The translations under genes were made by a program, and so were the position numbers. A DNA stretch of 11,888 bases from Bacteroidota bacterium (GTDB lineage Bacteria; Bacteroidota; Bacteroidia; Chitinophagales; Chitinophagaceae), in contig JAEWJV010000338.1 in NCBI GenBank assembly GCA_023386395.1, forward strand, positions 1 to 11,888. Reading direction: 5' to 3'. The notes below the pieces were generated by a model that had not been told where the DNA came from, searched no databases, and saw only the letters and a program-made list of their open reading frames with translations. Shown here in pieces: positions 1 through 6,124 of the stretch; within the stretch, counting starts at the first letter, position 1, and every line of letters starts with the position of its first letter.

Positions 1-3000
1 CTTCAGGAAAGCCTTTCCACGGCAAATTAATAGCTTTGAATTTCTCTATTTGCTTAAAAATTATTTTTTGCTTTTCCTCATCAAGATTGAGTATTTCATC
101 TAATAATTCCGCAGGGCTGCCTTCAAAATCTGGTAATAAATCCTTTTTGTGTTCGCCCAACCAAGTTTGTAATTCTTTGTTTAAATCATTCAATCGTTTT
201 ATATGAGCAAGCTCTGTGCAGGCAATTACCAACGCATCAATAGCGTGATGTCGATGGTCAATGCGTTTGCTCCAGCCTTTAATGACTAATTTATTATTTT
301 TATTTTGAAAGTAATTGCGGTTAAAGGATTCAATAAATTGTTCCTTGCTTAATTCAATATCCGTAAATAGAACTCCCTTTTCTTCGTATTCCTTTTTTTT
401 CTTTTCAAATGCCAAAGTATATTTTTCATATTCCAATTCAGCAGCTAATGGTTTTACATTTTCATATCGCTGTTTTAAAAGATTTTTAAACTTATCCGTA
501 AGTCCCCATTGGTTTCGCAAATAATCGGTAACGCCTCCTGTCGTTGTTTTTACATTTTCATTGCCAACAATTTTGTTTAGTTCTTCTTTGACGCGGACTG
601 AGATATATTGTGTTTCTTTCATTTGGCGGGCAATAGGGTCTTCAGGCACTTTTGTGGCTAACAGGTTTTTCCTCTTGATACCTTGAAATCGCTTGTTCAC
701 ATGGTCAATGAAATCTGCTTTAGAAAAAACAGAAGGAATAGACGAACCTTGTTCAAAATATTCCATCGCTGTTCGGTTATTTTTTTCTTTATTGATTGCT
801 TTCTCACAAATCACTTTGTTAGTAAATGAATCATCAAAATATCTTGATTGTGGAATAATATGGTCAACGTCATAACGTTCCCTGTCAAATAATTCGGAAA
901 GTGGAATGGATTGCCCTGTGTATGGAGAAACATGCCCTTGCTCCCGCCATAATTTCATTTTTTCAATTTCTGATTTTGACGGGTCTTTATATTGTTTTAC
1001 ATATTCATCGGCAATATTTTCCTGCGATAACCAAAGCTTGTATTTTTCAATATTGGCAAGCGTTGTTTCTTGTTTTAATTCTATCAATAAATTCCTGACC
1101 TCATCATTGGCTTTTTGATTTTCGTTATTTAATTTATAGATTTTAGCCCTTCTTTCTGCATTGTTTTTCAATTCTCTTGCTAACTCCAATCTCACTTCAT
1201 CCGGTTTTCCATACTCTATCCAAATGTCTTTCACTACCATCAATGCCTCGCTAATCAGTTGCTCAACAAGTGGATTTCTCAGCTCTCCTGGAGTTAATCG
1301 TTTTATTTCTTTATAGCTGTTTATTCTTTCGGCTTCCCCATATTCTTTAGCAGTATGCTTTCCATAAACCAAAATGGTAGCATAGGCATTCATAATCCCG
1401 CCTTCTGCCAGTACTTCCACATTATTTTCTAAATATTCTTGTGCAGCCTTTTCAAATGGGTCGCTTACTGTTTCATTAACCAATCGAATAATTGTTTCTT
1501 TAAGAGATTCTGATAATTCGCTTTCAAAATATTTTCCGCTTCTCACAAGTGGCAATATTTTTTCAATCGCCTTTAAGCTAAGTGCAGCATAGCTTCTGCT
1601 AAATTTTATTTTACTTATTTGAACAGCAGCTTGTTCAGGATTTGAAATATTACTTGAATGCTTTTTAATAAAGTTCAAAACTTTCGACGTTCGTTCACTT
1701 CCCAAGTCATATTCATTACCTTTGGCATTGTAAAGAATATCCCACAGTTCAATTTGTTTATCTTTTTTAGATAACCCCAATTCCTCCCAAAGTTGCTCGC
1801 CCAAAGCTTTCTTAAGCATCAGTTTTGTTTCATTTCCTCTTATCTTAGCTTTCGGGTTCATGCCATTGAGAAAATCAACCCCCTCCCGAAGTTTATATTC
1901 TTTTTTCAGTTTATTAAAAACGACTCCAAAACTGATTTCTCTCTTATCTTGTAGTTCATCAAAAAGCCATTCTTTAAGCGAAGCAGGTATAGGTCTGTCC
2001 AGATACTTGTATTTTATTTCTCCTTTTCGGTTTTTGCCATCCTCTGTTTTGGTATTAATTGTTAGTTTATTGATTTGCTCCCATATTTTATACTCTTGAA
2101 AAACTGGATGACTTTTCGCTATAGCTTTTTCATCTTTCTCAAAACGGCAGTTGGAAATGAGATTGCTTTGGTCTTTTAACTCTCGCTGATAGTAGATTAT
2201 CTGATTTTTAATTACGTAGCATAGTCCTTTTTCAATTCCTGTTTGCCTATACTTTTCTTGTGTCTCTTTTGTTCCCGGAAAAATGAATTGTAGTATTCCC
2301 GATAATTTTTCTTTTGACGTACTATTTAAAACATCATGGTATTTACTCTGTTCTTTCCAAATAGCATCAAATTCTGATTGATAACGGGAGCGAAGAATAA
2401 CGTTATTTCTAATTTTTGCCCACTTATTTTCTTTAAGAATAGAAAGAAAATATTCCGACAAATAAACTTCTTTCCCTTTTTCTTTGGATAACTCAGTCAA
2501 CTCTTTTTCTAAGTTCTCCATTTTTTTACGCCAATTAGTTTTATTAGGCAATTTAAAAATTATTGTTTCTCCCTGTTTTTTAGAACTGGTAATATTTACA
2601 AGCAACTCCAAAGCCTCATCTATTTTCAAAATTTCTAAGAATGTGCCTCCTTCTAAAATTCCATCTTCGGTTTCAACAAATACCCTTCGTTTTTTCAACT
2701 CCTTACCTTTAAATATAACACTTTCAGGTTCTGATATAGAAAGCACCTTACTAAACGTTACGTAACTTTTATTTCCTTTCTTCTCTTCATTTTCTGTTTC
2801 TTCTTCATTGTCATCTTCCTTTTCAGGTTCATTGCCTCCTCCTGAATAGCCTCTGAGTTGATTAAATAGGTATATTAACTTACCTAACTCTTGTGAAGTA
2901 ATTGGCTCATTTAAAGCTTTTACTCGTAACTCTAACAAGTTAAGTGCTGAATATTGCTTTTGCTCTTTTTCAATTGGAAGGATTGAAATCCGGTCAAGCT

Positions 3001-3304
3001 TTAATGGGTTAGCAAAAGGTTCTAACAACTTGATTTGTTCAGGTAAGATTCCTAATTGTTGTAAAACATAAATAAGCTTATTTCGCCTTTGTTTATAACG
3101 TTTATTGAGTTTCCTCATTCCACGTGCAATACGCCTGTTTGCGTTTTTGGTTTGTGCTTGGCCTTGTTCAAATTTACTTAATTCTTGTCCCATTGGAATG
3201 ATGCGGCTCCCTATTCCTAAGATTCTCTTATTTTCTTTATCTACTAAGGCCCAACCAATGCTATTAGTCCCCAAATCCAACCCTAGAATTTTTTTGTTTG
3301 CCAT
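1..3304 (-). CDS. cas9: CRISPR-associated endonuclease Cas9, type II-C-like, C-terminus off the left edge
   Basis: RNA-guided DNA endonuclease, using crRNA and tracrRNA to cut both strands of matching DNA. I translated the minus strand from ATG at 3304-3302 through to base 1 and found no stop or frameshift, giving about 1,101 residues. Visible parts: RuvC-I (ILGLDLGTNSIGWAL, catalytic Asp10); arginine-rich bridge helix about 57-77 (NRRIARGMRKLNKRY); a very acidic insert about 159-175; RuvC-II (EVRLELARELK, catalytic Glu707); HNH (YDVDHIIPQS, Asp814/His815); RuvC-III (DHRHHAIDAL, His1020/Asp1023). All nuclease residues are present, so the visible part looks active. Bacteroidota Cas9s of this type usually run to roughly 1,350-1,450 residues, so the PAM-interacting C-terminus is outside the window. 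The start is fixed by the RuvC-I motif beginning a few codons in. A tracrRNA starts on the opposite strand about 25-30 bp upstream. The subtype is inferred from the lineage and tracrRNA; cas1/cas2 and the absence of csn2 cannot be seen. Confidence 0.97.
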   Translation of the reverse strand, partial: MANKKILGLDLGTNSIGWALVDKENKRILGIGSRIIPMGQELSKFEQGQAQTKNANRRIARGMRKLNKRYKQRRNKLIYVLQQLGILPEQIKLLEPFANPLKLDRISILPIEKEQKQYSALNLLELRVKALNEPITSQELGKLIYLFNQLRGYSGGGNEPEKEDDNEEETENEEKKGNKSYVTFSKVLSISEPESVIFKGKELKKRRVFVETEDGILEGGTFLEILKIDEALELLVNITSSKKQGETIIFKLPNKTNWRKKMENLEKELTELSKEKGKEVYLSEYFLSILKENKWAKIRNNVILRSRYQSEFDAIWKEQSKYHDVLNSTSKEKLSGILQFIFPGTKETQEKYRQTGIEKGLCYVIKNQIIYYQRELKDQSNLISNCRFEKDEKAIAKSHPVFQEYKIWEQINKLTINTKTEDGKNRKGEIKYKYLDRPIPASLKEWLFDELQDKREISFGVVFNKLKKEYKLREGVDFLNGMNPKAKIRGNETKLMLKKALGEQLWEELGLSKKDKQIELWDILYNAKGNEYDLGSERTSKVLNFIKKHSSNISNPEQAAVQISKIKFSRSYAALSLKAIEKILPLVRSGKYFESELSESLKETIIRLVNETVSDPFEKAAQEYLENNVEVLAEGGIMNAYATILVYGKHTAKEYGEAERINSYKEIKRLTPGELRNPLVEQLISEALMVVKDIWIEYGKPDEVRLELARELKNNAERRAKIYKLNNENQKANDEVRNLLIELKQETTLANIEKYKLWLSQENIADEYVKQYKDPSKSEIEKMKLWREQGHVSPYTGQSIPLSELFDRERYDVDHIIPQSRYFDDSFTNKVICEKAINKEKNNRTAMEYFEQGSSIPSVFSKADFIDHVNKRFQGIKRKNLLATKVPEDPIARQMKETQYISVRVKEELNKIVGNENVKTTTGGVTDYLRNQWGLTDKFKNLLKQRYENVKPLAAELEYEKYTLAFEKKKKEYEEKGVLFTDIELSKEQFIESFNRNYFQNKNNKLVIKGWSKRIDHRHHAIDALVIACTELAHIKRLNDLNKELQTWLGEHKKDLLPDFEGSPAELLDEILNLDEEKQKIIFKQIEKFKAINLPWKGFPE

Positions 3305-3326
3305 ATTTGTATACTTTTACATTATA

Positions 3327-3398
3327 AAGTTTAAAAGCAAATCACAATAAGGATTATTCCGTTGTGAAAACATTTAAAGCGGCGCAAGTCGCTTTTTT
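3327..3398 (+). ncRNA. tracrRNA, copy 1 (divergent from cas9)
   Basis: Trans-activating CRISPR RNA that pairs with the crRNA repeat and loads into Cas9. The anti-repeat AAAGCAAATCACAA (3334-3347) is complementary to the Bacteroidota repeat family starting GTTGTGATTTGCTTT. A nexus-like mini-hairpin follows (GGA 3351-3353 / TCC 3358-3360, loop TTAT). After a linker comes a Rho-independent terminator: 8-bp stem AAAGCGGC (3376-3383) / GTCGCTTT (3388-3395), GCAA loop, then a run of T. The 5' end is estimated: an upstream TACTTTTA (3312-3319) matches the TAnnTTTG -7 consensus at 7 of 8 positions, which puts the start near 3326-3328. I found no well-spaced TTG for this copy. The block 3334-3398 is identical to 4414-4478. 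Confidence 0.88.
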
Positions 3399-3649
3399 AT
3401 TTCTCTGCCCTTGTAATTTTTATTGGACTATCTCAGGTTCAGTGTTATTTCAATCTAAAGTCCGGGTTTATTACATTAAGCTATCGTTAGTTTGCATGAA
3501 GCAACTGCCTAAGTTATTAAATTTTATTATTCAACGTTTTTAATCTGTAAATTCATTTTCCCTGCTTTGCGATAAACAATCATATAGTTCATTTAATAAC
3601 CTGCATGAAGTTACCCATAATCAAAAAACTAAAAATACAGGAACCCGTA
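3399..3649. other. A+T-rich intergenic stretch, no gene seen
   Basis: No convincing open reading frame or RNA gene is visible between tracrRNA copy 1 and the promoter of the diverged element. The only pattern noted is a short direct repeat, GCATGAAG, at 3494-3501 and 3603-3610. The word CCCGTATTG at 3644-3652 recurs at 3708-3716 inside the diverged tracrRNA-like element. No copy of the predicted CRISPR repeat is present. Confidence 0.6.
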
Positions 3650-3677
3650 TTGTAAATAATTATATAATTTAAATTTG
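3650..3677 (+). promoter_or_regulatory. Bacteroidota-type promoter in front of the diverged tracrRNA-like element
   Basis: TTG (3650-3652), a 17-nt spacer, then TAAATTTG (3670-3677), a perfect match to the TAnnTTTG -7 element described for Bacteroidota, with spacing inside the TTG-N17-23 range reported for Flavobacterium. Transcription would start about 7 nt downstream, near 3683-3685, exactly at the anti-repeat GAAAGCAAATCACAA. The surroundings are A+T-rich, so a chance match is possible, but the coincidence with the anti-repeat start supports it. Confidence 0.55.
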
Positions 3678-3681
3678 TGCC

Positions 3682-3734
3682 TGAAAGCAAATCACAATAG
3701 CTATTACCCCGTATTGAAGCATTTACTTCAATAC
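3682..3734 (+). ncRNA. diverged tracrRNA-like element upstream of the MNT gene
   Basis: The first part, TGAAAGCAAATCACAATA (3682-3699), keeps the full anti-repeat seen in the two tracrRNAs. The next stretch can still be aligned with them (shared CCGT, TGAA and CATTTA in the same order) but has many changes. The terminator stem is replaced by a different perfect hairpin, GTATTGAAG (3711-3719) / CTTCAATAC (3726-3734), with a 6-nt loop and no T-run behind it. The transcript may therefore not stop here and could continue as the 5' leader of the MNT-HEPN operon, whose first ATG is 31 nt further on. Possible identities are a decayed tracrRNA paralogue, a second functional guide scaffold, or a cis-acting leader that binds crRNA or Cas9. 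The homology is clear from the sequence; the function is not. Confidence 0.6.
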
Positions 3735-3749
3735 ATTGTTATAATAATC

Positions 3750-3758
3750 TATACTTTG
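3750..3758 (+). promoter_or_regulatory. possible near-leaderless promoter element for the MNT gene
   Basis: TATACTTTG lies 7 nt before the ATG at 3766 and resembles the TAnnTTTG -7 element with one extra base in the spacer. If used, transcription would begin at or next to the start codon. No well-spaced TTG -33 element was found (the nearest, 3736-3738, is only 11 nt upstream), so support is weak. It would be a second promoter inside the leader made from the element at 3682-3734. Confidence 0.3.
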
Positions 3759-3765
3759 TAGCACA

Positions 3766-4056
3766 ATGCTCCATCTTCATCAATATAGACAAATCCTCGC
3801 TCAACAAAAACAACAATTGCTGAAAACATATCCCATAAAAACACTGGGATTATTTGGCTCCGTAGTGCGAAATGATTTTACTTCCGAAAGCGATATTGAC
3901 GTAATTGTAGAATTTACCAGGCCTGTAGGTATTGAATTTATTGAACTGGCAGATGATCTTGAAAAGATTTTTCAACGAAAAGTTGACCTTGTTTCGCGAA
4001 AGGGTTTAAGGGAAGAAACATTTGATTTTATTAAAGAGGAAATACAATATGTCTAA
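3766..4056 (+). CDS. mntA: MNT-domain nucleotidyltransferase antitoxin (MntA-like)
   Basis: Minimal nucleotidyltransferase of 96 residues, the antitoxin half of an MNT-HEPN toxin-antitoxin pair. The signature GSx10DxD is complete (Gly31, Ser32, Asp43, Asp45), and a third acidic residue sits in the RKVDLV strand (Asp74), so catalysis looks intact. In characterised MntA-HepT systems this enzyme silences the HEPN ribonuclease by adding AMP to a tyrosine of the toxin. The length is normal for the family. There is no Shine-Dalgarno sequence; the ATG is chosen because it is the first in frame and lies just after a promoter-like element. Its last 8 nt overlap the downstream hepT-like gene, indicating a tightly coupled operon. 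A diverged tracrRNA-like element lies directly upstream. Confidence 0.9.
   Translation: MLHLHQYRQILAQQKQQLLKTYPIKTLGLFGSVVRNDFTSESDIDVIVEFTRPVGIEFIELADDLEKIFQRKVDLVSRKGLREETFDFIKEEIQYV
4033..4040 (+). promoter_or_regulatory. ribosome binding site fixing the hepT start
   Basis: AAAGAGGA lies inside the end of the MNT gene, 8 nt before ATG at 4049. It is one of the few Shine-Dalgarno-like sequences in the window and favours ATG 4049 over the earlier in-frame ATG at 4022, which would add nine residues without homology to the family start. Confidence 0.55.
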
Positions 4057-4387
4057 ACGCGCCGATAATTTGCTGGCGCAGGATATGATTGATGCTGCCG
4101 AAAAAATATATACTTATACAGAAGGGTTTTCTTTTGAACAATTTTGTGAAGACAGCAAAACATCTGATGCAGTCATAAGAAACTTTGAAATAATAGATGA
4201 AGCAGCGAACAGGGTTAGTGAACCATTAAAAGAAAAGTATCCTGATATTGAATGGCATAAGATACGTGGTTTTCGCAACCGCATTGTGCATGATTATATT
4301 GACATTGATTATGAAATTGTATGGCAGATAAAAGAAACTTATCTAAATACATTGCTTAACCAGCTAAGAAAAATTGTTATTGAATAA
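4049..4387 (+). CDS. hepT: HEPN-domain ribonuclease toxin (HepT-like, DUF86)
   Basis: Small alpha-helical HEPN protein of 112 residues, the toxin of the MNT-HEPN pair. The RNase motif Rx4HxY is complete: Arg76, His81 and Tyr83 in GFRNRIVHDY. In studied members Arg and His form the RNase site of the dimer, and the Tyr is the residue AMPylated by the MNT partner; whether this one is active is inferred. The gene overlaps the MNT gene by 8 nt (ATG at 4049, MNT stop at 4054-4056), so the two are translationally coupled with the antitoxin first. Only 26 nt separate the stop codon from the second tracrRNA, whose terminator may also end the toxin transcript. Length and motif spacing are ordinary, with no sign of decay. 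Confidence 0.9.
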   Translation: MSKRADNLLAQDMIDAAEKIYTYTEGFSFEQFCEDSKTSDAVIRNFEIIDEAANRVSEPLKEKYPDIEWHKIRGFRNRIVHDYIDIDYEIVWQIKETYLNTLLNQLRKIVIE

Positions 4388-4411
4388 AGAATCTTTTTAC
4401 TTTTACAATCT

Positions 4412-4479
4412 TGAAAGCAAATCACAATAAGGATTATTCCGTTGTGAAAACATTTAAAGCGGCGCAAGTCGCTTTTTTT
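4412..4479 (+). ncRNA. tracrRNA, copy 2 (downstream of the toxin gene)
   Basis: Second full tracrRNA. Positions 4414-4478 are identical over 65 nt to 3334-3398: anti-repeat, nexus-like hairpin, linker, and terminator stem 4456-4463 / 4468-4475 with a GCAA loop and a seven-T tail. The anti-repeat begins GAAAGC (AAAAGC in copy 1). The upstream word TACTTTTACA recurs here at 4398-4407, but 6 nt closer to the anti-repeat than in copy 1, and a TTG (4374-4376) lies 21 nt before it, inside the TTG-N17-23 range. This copy therefore has the better promoter of the two. The promoter would lie inside and just after the end of the hepT-like gene. Confidence 0.85.
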
Positions 4480-4623
4480 ATTGTGGTAAAATTTATTTTT
4501 CAACGTAATTGAACTCTTAGTAATTATAATTCACCACTTAACCCGTAAACAAATAAACCTCTGAACTTTTAAACCGCATCCAGTTAAATCATCTGTTATA
4601 TAATGTTCCCGCCACGCACCTAC
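4480..4623. other. A+T-rich intergenic stretch, nothing recognised
   Basis: Sequence between tracrRNA copy 2 and the purine-rich repeats. I see no coding region, RNA gene, or further anti-repeat or CRISPR-repeat copies here. Confidence 0.55.
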
Positions 4624-4667
4624 TATGGAGGAAGTATGGAGGAGGGTACAAGGAGATACGGAGGAAG
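4624..4667. repeat. short purine-rich tandem repeat (four imperfect ~11-nt units)
   Basis: Four units: TATGGAGGAAG (4624-4634), TATGGAGGAGGG (4635-4646), TACAAGGAGA (4647-4656), TACGGAGGAAG (4657-4667). Each carries a GGAG core. The array ends just before the TACATTTG element of the next gene. It may be a dispersed low-complexity element or an operator; the sequence alone does not decide. Confidence 0.6.
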
Positions 4668-4672
4668 TGCCC

Positions 4673-4680
4673 TACATTTG
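4673..4680 (+). promoter_or_regulatory. -7 promoter element for the T9SS plug gene
   Basis: TACATTTG is a perfect TAnnTTTG match. Its predicted start site near 4687 leaves a leader of about 13 nt before ATG 4700. No TTG lies at the usual distance upstream, because that space is filled by the GGAGG-type tandem repeat, so any help in RNA polymerase recruitment would have to come from elsewhere. Confidence 0.5.
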
Positions 4681-4699
4681 AACTCTCAGTAGTAAATAC

Positions 4700-5983
4700 A
4701 TGAAGAAAACCGCTTTTGCATTTATCGCTATCCTGCTTTTTAGTTTTAACCTGCATGCACAGCAGCCTGATAAAATTTATATGCCCAATATTCATGGCAT
4801 AAAACTCTTTCCTACCGGCAACCAGGATGCTTACCCAATCATCAAGGTCAATTCAATCAGCGGCCTTGAACTGCATTTTGATGACCTGGGCGGCGGTGTT
4901 AAAAACTATAATTATACCTATGTTTTATGTGATGCCGACTGGCAGCCCGCCAATCTCAGCCCTTTTGATTACCTGCAGGGTTTTACACAGGGCAAACTGA
5001 TGCAATACCGCAATTCGTCCGTTGCCAAAACAAAATATGTGCATTACCAGGCTTTATTGCCTGAAAAAAGCTGTGTGCCTAAATTAAGCGGTAATTATTT
5101 GCTGAAAGTTTACCTGAATGGCGATACCTCGAAGCTGGCATTTACGAGGCGTATTTTAGTGCTGAACGATATAATTGCGGTGGGGGCGAAGATCACGCAG
5201 CCCTTCAATACACAACTGTTCCGCACACACCAGAAGCTGCAGTTTACGGTAGATAAAACAAAGCTCAATATCAGTAACCCGCAGCAGCAGTTGAAAGTGG
5301 TGGTGCTGCAAAATTTCAGGTGGGATAATGCGGTAATGAATATTCAGCCCACTTTTATGCGTAATAACAGTTACGAATACAACAACGAAACCACGCTGGT
5401 TTTTCCGGGTGGCAGGCCGTACCGCTGGGTTGATTTGAGAAGCTTCCGTTTCCAGAGCGAACGGGTGGATAGTGTTGATCAAAATACCGTGCCTTTTAAT
5501 GTTTGGTTAAGACCTGATATGCAGCGTACCGGCCTCCGTTATGTAAGTTATGTTGACCGGAACGGCTTTTTCCAGGTAAGCACCACCGATGTGAATAATC
5601 CCTGGACGCAGGGTGATTATGCCAACGTGCATTTCACTTTTGTGCCGAAAAATATCGCTGCATTAAATGGGCGGAAAGTGTACTTAACAGGGGAACTGGC
5701 AACCGGTGTTTGCGATGATAATAGCTGTGAGCTGGATTTTAATGCGGATAAAGGCGTATTTGAAAAAACCCTGCTGTTGAAGAATGGTTATTATTACTAT
5801 ACCTATGTAACCAAAGCCCCCGGCAGTAAAAATAATGCCACCGGAACCGCAGATACGGAAGGCGATTTTTCTGAAACGGAAAATACCTATACGATACTTG
5901 TATATTACCGTTCCCTCAGCGACCGTGCCGACCAGTTGGTGAGCGCTGTTACAGTGGACAGCCGTAACTTAACGCAACAATAA
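4700..5983 (+). CDS. type IX secretion system plug protein (DUF5103 family)
   Basis: Secreted protein of 427 residues matching the DUF5103 / T9SS plug family by overall sequence (recognised from memory, not searched). It has a signal peptide at 1-20 (MKKT, hydrophobic FAFIAILLFSFNL, cleavage after HA before QQ), so it acts in the periplasm. Family features seen are the early NIHGIKLFPTGNQ segment, the DADWQPANLSPFDYLQGF segment near 80-100 and the aromatic-rich, beta-strand-rich body. In Flavobacterium the plug protein sits in the periplasmic mouth of the SprA translocon when no substrate is present. The gene is monocistronic here, with the SRP RNA promoter beginning about 20 nt after its stop. 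The presence of T9SS supports assignment to Bacteroidota. Confidence 0.85.
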   Translation: MKKTAFAFIAILLFSFNLHAQQPDKIYMPNIHGIKLFPTGNQDAYPIIKVNSISGLELHFDDLGGGVKNYNYTYVLCDADWQPANLSPFDYLQGFTQGKLMQYRNSSVAKTKYVHYQALLPEKSCVPKLSGNYLLKVYLNGDTSKLAFTRRILVLNDIIAVGAKITQPFNTQLFRTHQKLQFTVDKTKLNISNPQQQLKVVVLQNFRWDNAVMNIQPTFMRNNSYEYNNETTLVFPGGRPYRWVDLRSFRFQSERVDSVDQNTVPFNVWLRPDMQRTGLRYVSYVDRNGFFQVSTTDVNNPWTQGDYANVHFTFVPKNIAALNGRKVYLTGELATGVCDDNSCELDFNADKGVFEKTLLLKNGYYYYTYVTKAPGSKNNATGTADTEGDFSETENTYTILVYYRSLSDRADQLVSAVTVDSRNLTQQ

Positions 5984-6006
5984 ATGTTTTTTTGACGATT
6001 ATCATT

Positions 6007-6014
6007 TACATTTG
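6007..6014 (+). promoter_or_regulatory. -7 promoter element of the SRP RNA gene
   Basis: TACATTTG is a perfect TAnnTTTG match. About 7 nt downstream is the first base of the SRP RNA closing stem (6020), so element and RNA start agree. A TTTG at 5991-5994 is present, but at 12 nt it is closer than the usual 17-23 nt. Confidence 0.6.
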
Positions 6015-6019
6015 CGCCC

Positions 6020-6114
6020 GGCAGGTCTTACACGACCAGCTCCTGCTGAACCCTCCCAGGGCAGGAATGCAGCAAGAGTAGGCGGTTGTAGCGGTGCGAT
6101 GTAATAAGCCTGCC
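6020..6114 (+). ncRNA. ffs: signal recognition particle RNA, small bacterial type (4.5S)
   Basis: RNA core of the signal recognition particle, which binds Ffh and directs nascent membrane proteins to the Sec translocon. Terminal stem GGCAGG (6020-6025) pairs with CCTGCC (6109-6114), continued by CTTA/TAAG. The apical Ffh-binding domain is recognisable: TGCTGAACCC, then CCAGGGCAGGAATGCAGCAA (6056-6075), the conserved SRP tip with its asymmetric loop. Length of about 95 nt is right for the small Alu-less form. The closing stem followed by TTTTTATTTT (6115-6124) acts as its own terminator. Confidence 0.92.
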
Positions 6115-6124
6115 TTTTTATTTT

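Noticed and set aside
315..3350. Several plus-strand open frames of 60-93 codons across the first 3.3 kb (for example 315-524, 901-1098, 2484-2765, 3105-3350).
   Set aside because: They are antisense shadows of the cas9 reading frame, which is continuous and carries all RuvC and HNH motifs on the other strand.
4022..4048. ATG 4022 as the start of the HEPN gene.
   Set aside because: It would add nine residues encoded inside the MNT gene without family similarity; ATG 4049 has a Shine-Dalgarno-like AAAGAGGA 8 nt upstream.
3334..4478. The three AAAGCAAATCACAA copies as a CRISPR array.
   Set aside because: Spacing is irregular (about 350 and 730 nt), they are followed by tracrRNA structure and terminators rather than spacers, and the orientation is that of an anti-repeat relative to the known repeat family.
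3334..4478. The 65-nt direct repeats as ends of an insertion sequence or attachment sites around the toxin module.
   Set aside because: They contain complete tracrRNA features including a terminator, there is no transposase or integrase between them, and no inverted ends or target duplication were seen.
3327..4479. A natural single-guide (tracr-L type) form of these tracrRNAs.
   Set aside because: No repeat-like TTGTGATTTGC segment lies on the same strand just upstream of any anti-repeat, so an internal guide fold could not be drawn; only the short TTGTGA after the nexus is present.
3513..4520. Similarity of AAATTTTATTATTCAACG (near 3519) to AAATTTATTTTTCAACG (near 4490) as a sign that more than the tracrRNA was duplicated.
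   Set aside because: The match is short, A+T-rich and at different distances from the two tracrRNA copies, so chance is likely.
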